Origin: Trichoplax adhaerens
Lineage: Eukaryota > Placozoa > Uniplacotomia > Trichoplacea > Trichoplacidae
Assembly (NCBI RefSeq): GCF_000150275.1
Contig: NW_002060956.1
Coordinates: 1,015,207-1,079,206, forward strand
DNA: 64,000 nucleotides
Direction: 5' to 3'
The notes under the pieces were generated by a model. That model was not told the origin of the DNA and did no database searches. It was given only the letters and a program-made list of their open reading frames with translations. Positions 1-13,799 of the stretch are shown here, in pieces. The translations under genes and the position numbers were made by a program. Numbering within the stretch: the stretch's first letter is position 1; every line of letters starts with the position of its first letter.

Positions 1-3000
1 CCTATTATAACTCAAGATTCTATACGCTTCCTAAATACTGACTAAAATACCTACTAGACAGCTATCTTCCCTTAATCAACTAATTTATAACTAATTAATT
101 ATAATAACTACACTACGAGCGCTACACGTAATCTTTTCTAAGATAGATAATTTGATTAAATGTGATTACATGTTGTTTGTTCTGCTCTTTCTACGAATTT
201 AAAGGCGATCTAATGCCGGTAAAGGAACAAAACAATAACTGAAATGTTATGCACTATATACTAGGATTATAGAAAGCATAAAATTTTCATACGATACCCA
301 CAGTGTGATTGTAAGTATTTAAATGCTATTAAATAGTAGACATGGGATATAAATCAGTAATTTCAATTTTCGCAGTTTTACCAATGTGTAAAATGTGAAT
401 TTAACTTTACTTGTATTTATTATAATTCAAATATCCACGTAAATCTACGGCTATTAGGATTAAATGGCTAAGGCAAGTCGTTTCAGGATTAAGCAATGTA
501 AGATGTCGTTGTGGACCATGATGCATAGGAACTACCTCTGAGTTAGAGATTAGTTTACTTGGATTACTTTCAAATTATAGCATAATCTCTGATTGTGTTA
601 TATTTTACTGCTAGAAAAAACTTAAGGGAAGTGTTTGCTACGTTTACCGATTCTGATGGTAAATGTACAAATTATGACCCTAATTAATTTATCATGGCTC
701 CAGCTGGGCACATCTTTAAAGGTATTTACAATGAAAATAAAATGATCGAGGTTTTTCTCTATTAAAACGGTTAAAAGGGAAGAAATCGTCAGTGTATGAC
801 TGATGCTAAACATGTCATATGCCCGATTCAAAGTTAAGAAAAATTGGCATTTTTCTACAGATTATAAGAAATTGAGCTTCACTATATGTGAAAATGTAAT
901 CTTATTGGCAATTTTTGACAGATTGCAGGCTAAGCAGAATTGATGAACAGATGTGAATAAAATGTTGATAGTGCAAAATTGATAGCACGGATGGAAATGA
1001 AGTGTGCACGTAAAATGGTCTTGTCCATAAAATTACTATATGCGCCTGTATACACAGTATATATGTGGTCCTCCATATTAATCCTACTAGTATAGTGGCT
1101 TAAGAGTACAGATTAGAAATATACTATTATAGGTGTCTCTGCTGATAGATAGACTTCATTTTGTATTTATTGTAGACAGTTTTGACAAGAATAATTGTCA
1201 AGTTTATCTTAGGCTTAAAATTGCCGCAATACTGTAGGTAAGTGCAGAATAAAAGAATTTTCAGGAGAAAATCTGCTACTTAAAATCAAATCACGTCAAC
1301 TTACCTTATAAAAATTGAAGATACCAAATGCGGTACGTGGTATATATAATCTAATTCGGCGAGAGGATGGGAAATTCTGAAAACTTATCCACACATTGAA
1401 GCGTAATTCGAATAATTAAATCATATTTTGTATCAGCGCTTCTTCGACTTTACTGAAAAATGTATATTGAAGGGCTTATAAGTTCAAGTATTTTTATATC
1501 CTATGTAAAGCTGTATATGCTGGGAAAGCAGACTAAAACAAAAAAAGCTTTATAATGATTTTGTGTTTATTATTCTTAATATTGACTATTCATGTTAAAG
1601 TCTCATGATAAAATAATAGCTAGTTCTTGTTATTGTTGTGAGATGTTGACTGCAAATTAAATCATCAGTCAATCTCTTTATTTGCCAAAATTTGAATATG
1701 ATACTGTTATTCTTATAATATAAGCTATTACAATACTCATTTGGTATTTGATATTAATGGAAAGGGAGTTTATAATCAATCAACAGATAAAAGAAAAATA
1801 ACCCTTTTTGTCATGTAATTAACTTATCGATAGTGTCCGCTTCATTATTCATAGCTATCATTGTACAATTAAAAATGTCATCGGAGTCAGTTTTAGCTGA
1901 TAAATTTAAATCTTTGGCATGGATATATCCCATTCTAATTTTTTCTGGTATTGCGCTTATATTTACTCTAATTTACCAAACGTACACCTGCAGTATTTAT
2001 CGGTGAAGTTATTATACTTTAAATTATCGCGATTAACGGATTATGTGGTTAGCTCTTGATATGTGGTATCGTTGTTACTGCCAGCATACAATAATAAATA
2101 GAACTGTATTTTATAGATGAAGTTGATATAGGAGAAATAAGAATAATTACTATACATGATATTTTTATTAGTTCTTACGTAAGAGATGTGCAATATCGTA
2201 CCACACGTTAAAATTGTTTGCCTGCTATTATTTTATGGCTATCTTCTACTAAAAATGATTAGACTCAAATTCAAGAATTCGTAACTCAATAACATTAAGG
2301 TTAAATTAAAAATTGCATTAAAAAGTATTTTTGTCTATTTGCCCAAAAGTTCTTTATGATTTCTTTTAAATTGCAGTATAGTGCTTCGGCAATGTCGACT
2401 ATTGATGCGTTGCTGAGTCGATTGCAAATATTAATTCATTAATTGTATTATTCGTATTGTAATGAGATATATAGATTCTACCTTAATTTTTAGACTTGCT
2501 ATTATGTTGCTGCATGAATAGATCGTCTGTTTATTTCCCTTCCTTCGTTTTATATAAAATCTAATACTAGTCGTCCAATGTGACTTTTAATTGAACACAT
2601 ATTGCACTAGTACTTTACGTGATTTATTTATAGCCGCAGTCATAGATACAATTTATGATATTAGATATTGGAGAAAAAGACGTAATGTATCTATTTCAGC
2701 CTTTCAATCATAGACTGTTTGCAACTTGCATGATATTGTAAATTTTGGGGATTTTGGCATTACCCTACCGTCACAAGGCATACACCTTAAAGTAAAGTAG
2801 AATATGTAACAATTGCATGGCTTATACATAAGATTTATACACCTTTTTCTCGTTGCTAGCGAATAATTACGCTCTAGTTGAGTTAGCAATTTAAATACGT
2901 ACACAATTATCAAAGCAATAAAACAGTTCACTATAATATTTCTACCCACTATCAGCCATTAGTATGGCACTATGAGAATATCTACAGTAAGTTAACTGTA

Positions 3001-6000
3001 ATTTCACTGCGATTATTGGATTGAGTACAAAGTTGGCCACTGATACAGTAAAGCATTAAATGGCGATCATACGGCTATTGCAGGCAATGAAATGAGTCGT
3101 CTAAATCTCGTTTAGGGATTGCATTTTACAGCTGGCATGTTGAGATGATTACATTGGGATGCAGATTTATTTGACATTTCCCTCAAAATCTTAGCTTATG
3201 AAATTGGTAACCGCTTTGTGTTATTTGTAAATTAAAAATTAAAAATTTACATTTATTATTTCTTAAGATTTGCCATAAAGTCGGGATAGAAACTGACTTT
3301 ATCTAATTAATAAAGCGATGGATTAATAAGTAGTCATGGGACCTCTGTAGTCTTGGATAAATAACTATATAGAGAGAATCTAACGGAAGTAGCAAAATAG
3401 ATTTGTTGTAATTCGTAGTTAGCACCGTACTTGAAGAAGGTTTAATTTGCTTATGAATAAATATGAGATGCAGTACGAATTGATTTTCATTTAATTTAAT
3501 AAAATCAACATTATAGCGAGTATTCTTTCTGTAAATTATTTATGCATAGTCATTACGTGATGAGCTCGATGTAAACTCCATATCAGTATACAATTAATTA
3601 TTTAAGGTAATTGCGTGTCATAAAAATATCAGAATACATTAGTCACGCTAGTAAAAAAGACAGATAGCGCGTGACGATACCTCTTATTAAGGCTACCTCC
3701 TGTGATTCCGTCATAGTTTTTTAAATATTTTATATATCTTTTTTGTTAGTTAGCTACCTGGAGTTGTATTATACAGTGCATGGGAAAAATATTATTATTT
3801 TGATATTATAACGATATACTATATCTACAGCGTGATAAAAAAATAGCACATTCAATATAACGAGAGTATTAGAAATAGGACAAAAATAATTAATAATTAA
3901 CTGTTAATACTGACTTGTAAGCTTGGCAAAACTTTGTTATTGACAGATGAAAATACTATATTACTCAGTTTTGTACAAGTACATACATCAGTTAGATCTG
4001 TAATCAATAAGACAGCTCTACAGCATGCTCGAGATAACATACTCTGGATCATGGTTCAAGTTATAGGAGCCGATAATTTTGATTAGTCAAAGAGAGTTCT
4101 AGCTTGAAGTTTTGAGGATGTTTGCATTTACTATATGTGATTTAATATAGTTGGTGGTAGTTTCTAACTTTCTATTATTTCCTATCATAGAAAACAGAAT
4201 AAATTTCACGTATAGCCTTTCATAACAATTATAGGCACTATGCTGTATTAAATAAACTTTTATAAATAGGATAACACATGCTTTGATGCCCCAATTCTAT
4301 TAACGTAAGCTATGTAGATATTCGACAGTACGTTTTTAAACAACCCAATCTTGATTTACCCAAATCTTTCTATGTGACCCTTTCGAGAAAAACGTAAGTG
4401 GAACAAATTTAAAATCTACTATAGGTCATTAGTACAAAAGATCTATCAATAATTATAATTCTTTAGTAACATAAATCAGCCGAGATAAAAAGTGATAACG
4501 TAGCTGCATTGAAAATTGAGGCTTAAAGCTAAAGCTAATAATTACGATGTTGTTATTTATTATGGGATAAGGCAACTATGGCTCTCAATACTTTTACTTT
4601 TAACGATTTATTGAAATCCCTTCACTCTTACTCCTTATAACGTTAATTTGGCAGTTGTTAAAAATAACTGTAGGCGAATTTAATAAAGTTAAATCAATTC
4701 TTTGCTTTCAAGTGCCTTTACTTAGCGGGAAAATCTCAGCTACCTACGAAAACTCCTTGGCAAATAATTTAATAATCTCTAAAAGGTATGCTTTTTCATT
4801 TCTTATATTGCATTCATGATTGGAAAAGAAAAGTTTATTTGCTACAGGAATAATACTGTGGACTATTTTAATTCGTGATAGCAATATCTCGGATTAATTT
4901 GCTTTTAAGCACAAAGTAACTAACCATAGCCGATTAGTCAACTCTTAAGGCCAATGTTATTTGCGTTCATAGCATAACATAATACTAAATCTAGTCAACA
5001 TTCTGCTAGACCAGAGCTTACTGAAATTTTATGCAGGTATGAAAGGTAATAATGAACTGGTTAAAAGCATGAATCTATAGGAACTACGTTTTAGCAAAAA
5101 AATTAAGTAAGCAGATATTTTCTTATCCTGGTATAAAATAGAAGATATTGATTTGATAGCGATTTTAAATTGAACCCATTAAGTAGATATAATACGAATT
5201 TAGAGCTGTAAATCACGTTATAGGATTTACGAGATGTAACATTTAAATCTAGAAATGGTAACAACTAACTTTCAATATTTTGGTGGCAAACATTGATTTT
5301 TAATAAAGTATCATAATATCTTACTATTCCTACGTAGAAAGATTTCTGATAACGCACACGTCAGTTAGTGTTCTGTTTATTTTTAAAAATTATAATACCT
5401 CAGTACTTAAAGCAAGATAAAAGTTTACATTTGCTAACCTTAAAGTTTTATTAAAAGTTATAATCAAAATTCAGGATATTTCACTAGCAAGCTTTCATAT
5501 AATATGTAGAATGAAAAAGTGGGAAATAGGCAACCGTTTCTGAGATTTACGATCCTATAGCGTCGCCTAGTATCCATCTTAAAATATACTTAACTTAAGC
5601 TACTGAATTAATTAGCATAACTAATTGAAGACTCTGGTCGCGATATGCTTTGTGTACCTATTTATTGAATATAAACTTCAAATATATAGTTTTTTGTTAA
5701 ACTATTTTGTCTACTTGACATTTACTGCAAAAATGCATTTAGTTATATTAGTACTTACCATAAGCTCTCTTTATTTTTCTCTCCCTTTTATCTCGCAATA
5801 AAATTACTTAATTTAAGTTTCACGTCTTAATAATTATCGTAATCGTTGTATTGAGGTATTATCTACTTAATGCCATTACAAAATAATTATACGAGCTTCA
5901 CGAATTTCTTTCTGTAAGATATTTAGAATGATGCTTTATCATGACAGAAAATAAATTAAAATCTTTTTTGCTTTGTCAATTGTGTGCTTGTATTCCCATC

Positions 6001-9000
6001 AGTAATAGTATTTTTTACCGGTACTAGCTACGAATATTTCTCATCACTTCATCATCAATTTTAGTAGCTCTATAAATTGGCAGCTTATTAGCCTACAATA
6101 CGCTACACCAATTCATTATAACAAACCAAAAGTATATATATTTCGATCGTTTTATATCGTCTGTGTATTCTTAATTTTCGATAACGTAGAAATAAAATTT
6201 CTATTACTTTCAACGGCTGTAAATAATATTTTGATTTTTGGTAATTACCTACAGAGTGATTGTTCGTGAAAAAAAGGGGAATAAATGCCCAGTTTTTTAC
6301 CATTTAACCTAAAATAATTAAAAATAGGTTAGAAGAAGTACTTGTTAACAAGTTGAAATACACCTATTAATATGATTCAACACTGCAATGAAAGCTCTCA
6401 ATTATTTTTTATACTACAAGATTATAAATATCATCAAATTAATATTGTATATCAGCATTACTCTTAATCTGATTCTTCTTCAGAAGTAAAACGGATTCTG
6501 TATGCTTTTAAAGTGATGAAATATTAGAAGATTCTAAAGATATAGAAGAATATATACTCTAATATGTACTCCAATGTAATAGCTAAAGCATAGTAGAATC
6601 TAATACTTGCATATAAATATTTACAGCAGATAATTATAATTTATATATTTGCTCTCAATGTAATCTTAAGTTACATTGAACTAATGATGGAATGATTAAA
6701 GAATCTTCCAAACTACTTTCTTCTTAATCAATGCCTTTACTGCTAGTTCGCCAGCAAGATGAACTTATTTGTTTAAGTATTTAAACCTATTAGATTGATA
6801 ACAAAATTGGACTACCACAGAGGAAAGTTGATAGTTGGAAATCAGTAAATAAAAAAGTCAGAGGTGAAGCAAGTCGAGTCATGAGAGTTTATGATAAAGA
6901 ATGAATAAGAAATGTTTTTATTATGGATTAGCAATAATACTAATGAGTTTTAGAAGTAAGCTTACTAGTACAATCGAATAATATTTGATAAGAATGACGG
7001 TACCTCTCAAGGAAGCAATATCTTTATTCTAGAATATGTATATCAATACCGATTAATAAATGCATAACCACCTATTGATTATGATGATGATATCTAAATT
7101 GTCAGCGGTGGGGAAATCTGATCATATTGATAAAGTAAACATAAAGAAGCTGCTAAGACATAATAAAAGCTTTGAGAATCTATATACTTGCCGTTTGAAT
7201 TAATCTTATTAATCATATAGATTTTGCTGATCAGTTGAATGACTTTTGCATATTAAAGAAATAAGGGAGAGGAAGCTACCTACTTTCATTTATTGTCCTT
7301 TTCATTATGGTAAGTAAAGAAAAGGATTGTTATAATGGAATGCCACATTAATAGACAATCTGCAATAGCATTAGGTTCTACAGTATATAGTGAAAAAAGT
7401 TATTGCGGAAGATAGAAACCGCCGCTTTAAATCAATCTTTCTATACATAATTTTAGTGATGTTGTTAGCTGATTAGTACTACTAGCGCCATATTCTACTT
7501 TAGCCAGTGTCTTTAAGTCTTATTCGTTACTAAAGTCTTGTATTTAGGTGAATTAAATTCATCTATTAAGAAGTGATCATAAAGGGAGAAAATTTAGGAA
7601 TTGCAATTATAAATATTTACAGGCAAGTTATTATCTTAATAGATATCGATTATGTCGTACGGGCCTTAAATCTTTTAAGAGACTAACAGTTTCTTTATTA
7701 TATTAGTATTATAACGAGAACCGAGTAAAATTCTCCATTCTACTAGAGAGATACAATTTTATAGCAATGTAACTCCATTTTTATCGCTAAAATCATGTAA
7801 ATTTATTTCATTTTTCTAAGTACGAGCATTAGACCATCTAGTGAATAAATAATGTACGATATTTTCTCTTAAAGACTAGCTCTTAAAATGTATTCATAAA
7901 ATACTAGCTGTTGTATAGCACGGCTAAAACTAGTCATGAAAGAATTTAAGACACTAAATTTCTCATATTTTGATAAGTATTTATTGTTGTAATCTACGAT
8001 TAAAATTCGATTCTTTGTTCTATCACGGAAACTATTTGACATTTTTAATTCTTAAATACGACTTTGTAGTACTACAATGGAAGCTGAAATTATTTATAAA
8101 GTTGCCTCCTATATATCTTGCACAGTCTATTTCTCTGATTATAAGATATTGACTACACTACCCTTACATCATCAGGGTGCCATCAGAGTGTTAAATTTTA
8201 AATTATAATGCACTATAAGTCAATATGGTAAATCTAGCTCATAAATTTTTAGATATAACTTAGCTAGCAATTCCCCTTTTCGAGGAGAGTCTTGCTGTGA
8301 ACTATTAGCTACGGTGTAGCTTTTGTCTTGAACATCTAACCTAATATTGCAAGGATTTCAAAATTGGATTAATTTTCTATTAACATTTACTTAAATTTTA
8401 ATATGCTACCAGCCGAGACTGGTCTGCAATGAAAATTGGTGGAAGGAATTCACAATGAGAATGTAAAATTTCTTAATATTAAATCGATTTTATGATTAAC
8501 TATTCCGAAAATTGTTAGCAAATGCGATTTTGTATCTTGAACATCATTTCTGATTTAAAATAATTAGTACGGTTTTCGTCTAAGATAAGATCTCAACCAA
8601 ATACTTGTATGACTATGATATTGTTTCTATAAGTACTTAGCAAAAATTAAAACAGATCGAGTTAGGCGGAAGATTGCGTGAATCATTTCGGAAGCAACGT
8701 TATACTCTTCACATATACCGATTTTATGTTCTGTATTCAGAAATTTACCGTACACCTAATGACTACTCTAATAATTAGTAGATCTCTCACCAATGCACTG
8801 AGGCACTAGTAAAGCAACCAAAGCCCAGCTAATAACCAAATGCCTTTATTGATATATCTTGTATCATGGAAACGCGAAAAAAGTTCCTGTTTGTTGTATA
8901 GACGTGATACTTTTTTTTAAACTACCGGTCAGAATACTCTAGAATCAAATCTGGGTTTTTATTAGCCTATGAGGTGAAATTAATATCGTTAGTTTGCTTT

Positions 9001-12000
9001 AATTAATTTCTAATTTACATAGGTGAATTAAAATCATATGATTGTTATATATGAATTTCAATTCCTTATTTAATTATCAATGGTGCTTAATCTGAGATGG
9101 CATTGCGATATTTACCACAAATCTACAGGCAGTAATGGAACTCTTTATGTTATATAAAATAATGAATAAATTCAGTTGTTAGTAAGTCATAGATCAATAA
9201 TGTTTTGCCCTTTAATTATTAGATAAGTTAGTATAGTATAAAATATAGATATTACGTAAATCAAACTGGTGAGTTTGTGTTTTCCTGTAAGTATGAAATT
9301 TTGCTTAATATGAGAATCAATTTTATCAATGAATAGCGTGTCTTCAGTCCGTATTATGCCGCGGTTGCTTGAAATACATTTAAGTGTCCCAGCCATTATA
9401 AGTTATTCGTATATGATGATCATTGTGGAGTAGCAAGATATCTATAATCTTTAGATTTCTAAATTTTAAATTCAGTAACAGATCAATGTGGCTATACTAA
9501 ATCCAAATTAAATAGATATCTACGGTATTGTTGTAGTTTAATGACTGGCAAGAACAGACGTTAACTACGCTTTCGGCCATTTTTAAGTAATCTATATAAT
9601 CAAGTCTTGAAATGCAATGTCTAAATTCATATGTTCGATTAAAATGGTTTCTCTATTCTACGCGTGTTACATTAGTAAAAAGTAGATAAGTTGAGCTTTT
9701 CCTAGTATTTGTTATTGTCAGTCATATTAACTTGTAATGTACTCATAATGATCGTAGTTAGAGGCGATCTATTAAGCTAAAAATAAAAGCTTCCTTTCTC
9801 ACAATTAAATGTAATGCTCGCATGCTTTCATTGTGGCTGTATTATTAAATTTTATTCAAGTTTTTATCATATAATCTCATATTTCATTTCTTGCATTTTT
9901 TAAACGGTTGTCATCTGTTTAGCACAAGCAAAAGTGAAGGAATTGATTAATTTAGTCTGATGTATCTGTTGAATTTTTAACTATTCACTCCTTATTAATA
10001 AATAGATTATAGCTGGTATTACCTATACTGGTTTCGTGATCGAATTAAGATACCTTGTTCTCAACTGATTCCTGTGTCGCTAAAGATTTTAATTTTGAAA
10101 CAAATTAAGCAGCTTGAAGGGTTCGATTCGCGCGCTATCGGATTCTTGCGATAAGTTCGGTAGCATAAACATACAGAGATATTAAAGTATGGATACTTAA
10201 TTTTTAAGATTTAACTATTATATGCGTAATATCTTTTACTGCTTTCCAAAATGTGAATACCAGTATCAACTACGTGGGTGGAAAATTGACGACTTTATAG
10301 GATTGAATTTCAGATATACTTAAGTAAAGTTCATGTCTTATTTGTAAATAATTCAGATAATTGGTATTGCATGTATATAATTTTTAGCGTTCTGACAATA
10401 GAGCGAATTTAAGATAGATCTTAATATAACGCAGAATCTCTAAAAGTGCATATCCTGAGGATATTCAATTTGCCCAGTCAGCGATCTGCATAAGTAATGC
10501 GATTTAACTGGATAATGGAAAATTTATAATTATTTATTGGAATAGTAAAAAACGTATCTTTTCTTAGGCCTACGATGAACTGACAACGCGAAAAACAATG
10601 TTGAAATTCATATCCTGTTGCTACTACAAACCTATTATAGTTATAGAGTAGTTCTAATAAAGAGATTTTATAGACACATTATCGATTCATTTTTATGGCT
10701 ATTATCTCTATATGGTATAATGGCCTTTATTGAAATATGTTCTGTAGAATCTATTCTTGAGAACAAATTGAATAAACAGGAAGGCTTGTCAGAGTTTCTC
10801 TATAAAATAATTCCGCAAGTTCTTTGTCACTGGAATTAAAAGAAAACTTTACTGTAACGGTCGTAGTTAATCAATTAGACTATTGAAATTATTTTTAACC
10901 TAAAATGAGCTGATGGCAAGGATATCGTCATCTTTAACAGTTTAACGCGTAAACCAGGCGAATGCATTGTGTTAACTTCATAAGATTGCAGTAGTAGATA
11001 TTCAATTCTTGTATGGCTAATTCTGATTATTAAATAATTACTGCTTTTGTTAATATGTCTCTCAAGATCTGGATTATCGCAATTGTCTTAACACAGGTTC
11101 AATATTATTCAAACTTGATTATGCTTTCAATGATACAGTATATACAGGTCCAATCTTGTTATACTTTATGTCCTTTGAGCATTTTTTAAAGATGATGAAA
11201 TACGGTAAGACTTATGTTATACAGTACTTTAACCCTTATAAATATTTTAATTGACAGAATAAATATATATTGTATGCTTTCATTAATGATGATTTTGGTT
11301 AATTTATGCTTAAATGACTTAAGAATTCTTAATCTTACGATTGCATCCTGCGTACTTACACTCCTACGCTTATTTGCTATATAGTAATCGTTTAACAGTG
11401 TATTACATGATTTCATTCATGAAAAACTCCTGTCAGTTCATTATTAAAGGTAATATTTTAATGTTATGTATGAATTTTTCTTGTAGTTATGCCTACATTT
11501 AGTCAGCTTAAGTAATGAGCTAAATTTATCTTTTGTTGCCATTTTATGATAATTTTATCAGTTAAAGCCTGAATGAAACGAAACTATCTTAATGCACCGA
11601 ATAAATTCTCATACAGTTATATATCTACATTTACATTTCGTTATTGAGCCAACTTTATATGATTTCATTAAGCCTATGGAGTAAATCATTTAGTACTAAT
11701 AATGAGGCTATAAATATTCATCGTCCAGAAAAGGAAATAATATTTCGAGTATAGAAAAAAATTTCATCTATTCTTTAAGATATCGTAATGATTTAATGTA
11801 TAGCTGAGCCTAATTGAGAATAATCTATGCATTCTTCTCACTATCCGTGTTACCACTATTGCTTTTTTCTATCACTTAATTTAGCTTGAATCTTAGCAAG
11901 AAATCGGACTATCTGTAAATTATTAATGTAATATACTAAAATAATTATTAGTTATTATTATTTTCTTAAGTTTAATTCTTGAAATTACTATAGGCTATAT

Positions 12001-12939
12001 AAAATTATTGTGATAGAAGAAATTTAATAATTCTTTTAAATGGGATTCTTAATTTCCTCACGAATACGAAAATATATTGCTATCAATATGTTATACTAGC
12101 GTTACCGCCACTAGTTTTATGCAATGTATGTTAAAGTACGACAATCCAGCTATAAAATATCGTAATCAATAAGTGCAACTGCTACCACTTTGCATCTTTA
12201 AGGATTGATAAGAAATTATGATAAATCAACCCTGGAGCCAAATAAACTGAATAAAATCTCTAGAAAGATATAGTTTGGGATTGAAAGCAATAAGTAGTTC
12301 AGGCAATTTTCTAAGTATAGTTTATTAGTTTAGAACGCTAATAGTGGTATAAAATTTGTTATATACTCTATTTAAGCCGCATTTATCAATTTTAGTTGCG
12401 ATTCAAACTTTTGATTATATCTGATGCGATGATTCAAAGCAATATTAATTCTGTATTTAGGTTCACTTCCGCTGATGAAAACCTATCAAGTGATTAAATA
12501 ACAAAGCGAACTAAGCTAGGAGGATCTTAACAGCAAATTTAATAAAGTTCTATTGTAAAGTAATAAAGTCAATAATTGTGGAATTCTGAAAGAATTTTCT
12601 TCTGTATTACTGATGAAATTGCCTTTTACTGAACAACAATAGTAAAATTTGTAATGCTTGTATATCAAATAGTTAATACATTATTTAAATATTTAAGAAT
12701 CGGGCATATAGATGTGTATTTAATATTCCTCCATTGCTTCTATTTTGTTAGGTTGTTATCGAACTTCCTATGCCACTGCATTATCAGGACTATCGTTACA
12801 TCCTCACTTATTGAAAATGCAAACATCCTGTATGCGTATGAATACTGCATAATTTATAAATTGTAATGAAATGAAAAGTGTAGAGATCAAGCTATAAAAC
12901 TTTAATAAACTTTGATTCTACTTTCGTTGCACTCCGGTC
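1..12939. other. Long AT-rich stretch with no supported gene
   Basis: I see no gene here on either strand. Open frames stay below about 82 codons, none resembles a known protein, and I could not assemble exons with splice sites into a recognisable product. The DNA is AT-rich with few simple repeats and lacks the TACTGTAC-type arrays found among the genes further right. It may be intergenic DNA, very long intron sequence of a gene outside the window, or decayed mobile DNA. Short exons of a fast-evolving gene could be missed by eye. Confidence 0.5.
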
Positions 12940-13108
12940 GACTTAACGAAACTTTGATACCAAAGAAAATTTGGGAAACAATCGAACAACAATTTATTAC
13001 AAAAAAAAATGGAGAGAAGCATAAACCGAACAACCTTACAAATACTTAACTTTAAGTATTAATAAAATAAGTGACAGACTTAAAAACTGTCAACAACCAA
13101 ACAACCTT

Positions 13109-13288
13109 TCAAAAAGAAGAACGTTTTAACTTCCGACAATTCGACCCCGAAGGCCTTTTAAATTCAACAAGTTCTTCAAAAGAATCTTCTTCTACTCTCT
13201 CCCTAAATTTCCTAATTGCACTATCATTCATAGGCTTCGTAGAGCCGTCAGAGGTATTTAAAACTAAACATTTACTAACCAGTTGCTC
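13109..13288 (-). other. Unassigned minus-strand open frame (59 codons)
   Basis: The frame is open from just after a TAA (bases 13289-13291) to a TGA at 13109-13111. The first in-frame Met lies at about codon 22 and is followed by a charged stretch rich in Arg, Glu, Phe and Lys. The composition looks more protein-like than most frames nearby, because the strand is purine-rich. I recognise no family. It could be a terminal exon, a fragment of a mobile-element protein, or chance openness caused by the base skew. The plus-strand frame overlapping it lacks an ATG and is probably its shadow. Confidence 0.15.
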
Positions 13289-13588
13289 TTAAGATCCATT
13301 TTAGAAAACTACTTTGCACCATTTAAGAAAACAACAATCATTCAAAGTTCAGACACAATTCAGCCTATGATTCCCTTACAAAACATTATAAAACCAACAA
13401 GTTAACTATAAAATATATCAAATTTCACTTCTAACATAATTTCTATCATCAATACATTATAAAAGTCTAACAATTAACCTTTAAACATCAAGATTTAGTC
13501 ATAAAAATAGCAGTCTAACTACTTGACAATCAATACAACCTCTGCCAATTTCCATCTTATTCTCTATTTTCCTAACTAAACTTTCCTA

Positions 13589-13608
13589 ACGTGACGTTCA
13601 TGTCACGT
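13589..13608. repeat. Short inverted repeat with two opposed CRE-like sites
   Basis: ACGTGAC and GTCACGT form perfect 7-bp arms around a 6-base spacer. The overlapping TGACGT (13592-13597) and ACGTCA (13604-13609) match the CREB/ATF half-site pattern in opposite orientations. Binding is only a possibility; the repeat lies inside the C-rich block with no gene start identified nearby. Confidence 0.4.
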
Positions 13609-13704
13609 CATAAAATTCCAAAGTTTCAAATTCATAACAAAAAGTTCAAATTTCAAAAACCAACTCTTACGATATTTCCCATAAACTAAAATCCAAAAAT
13701 TAAA

Positions 13705-13760
13705 ACAGAAAAATTATAACAGATAAATTAATACAGAAAAATTGTAACAGATAAATTCGA
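13705..13760. repeat. Two-copy 28-bp tandem repeat
   Basis: Two adjacent copies begin at 13705 and 13733. Each starts ACAGAAAAATT, continues TAACAGATAAATT after a dinucleotide, and they differ at only a few positions. The array marks the right edge of the C-rich block. Confidence 0.65.
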
Positions 13761-13768
13761 CTGGTTCC

Positions 13769-13789
13769 GGAATCCGAAAAATTCGGATT
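13769..13789. repeat. Perfect 8-bp hairpin
   Basis: AATCCGAA and TTCGGATT are exact reverse complements separated by only a few A residues. It lies directly right of the tandem repeat at the end of the C-rich block. No T-run follows that would suggest a polymerase III terminator, and no function is evident. Confidence 0.4.
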
Positions 13790-13799
13790 TTATAAAGAT

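Larger units (their letters stand above)
12950..13765. other. G-poor, C-rich block with strong strand asymmetry
   Basis: Across roughly 800 bases the plus strand has far fewer G than C, unlike both flanks where the two are similar, and the change is abrupt at each side. The block holds a minus-strand open frame, a perfect 7-bp inverted repeat, a 28-bp tandem duplication and a short hairpin, listed separately. Such a bounded skewed segment could be an inserted mobile-element remnant or a transcribed exon/UTR on the minus strand. I recognise no transposase, reverse transcriptase or terminal repeats, so its identity is open. Confidence 0.45.

Noticed and set aside
6529-7134. Possible decayed coding frame with protein-like fragments
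   Set aside because: Stops occur at about the rate expected for random AT-rich DNA (roughly 1 in 12 codons), and no family can be recognised.
10118-10140. tRNA T-arm-like GGGTTCGATTCG
   Set aside because: The flanking bases do not form a T stem, and no acceptor stem, D arm or anticodon arm is present.
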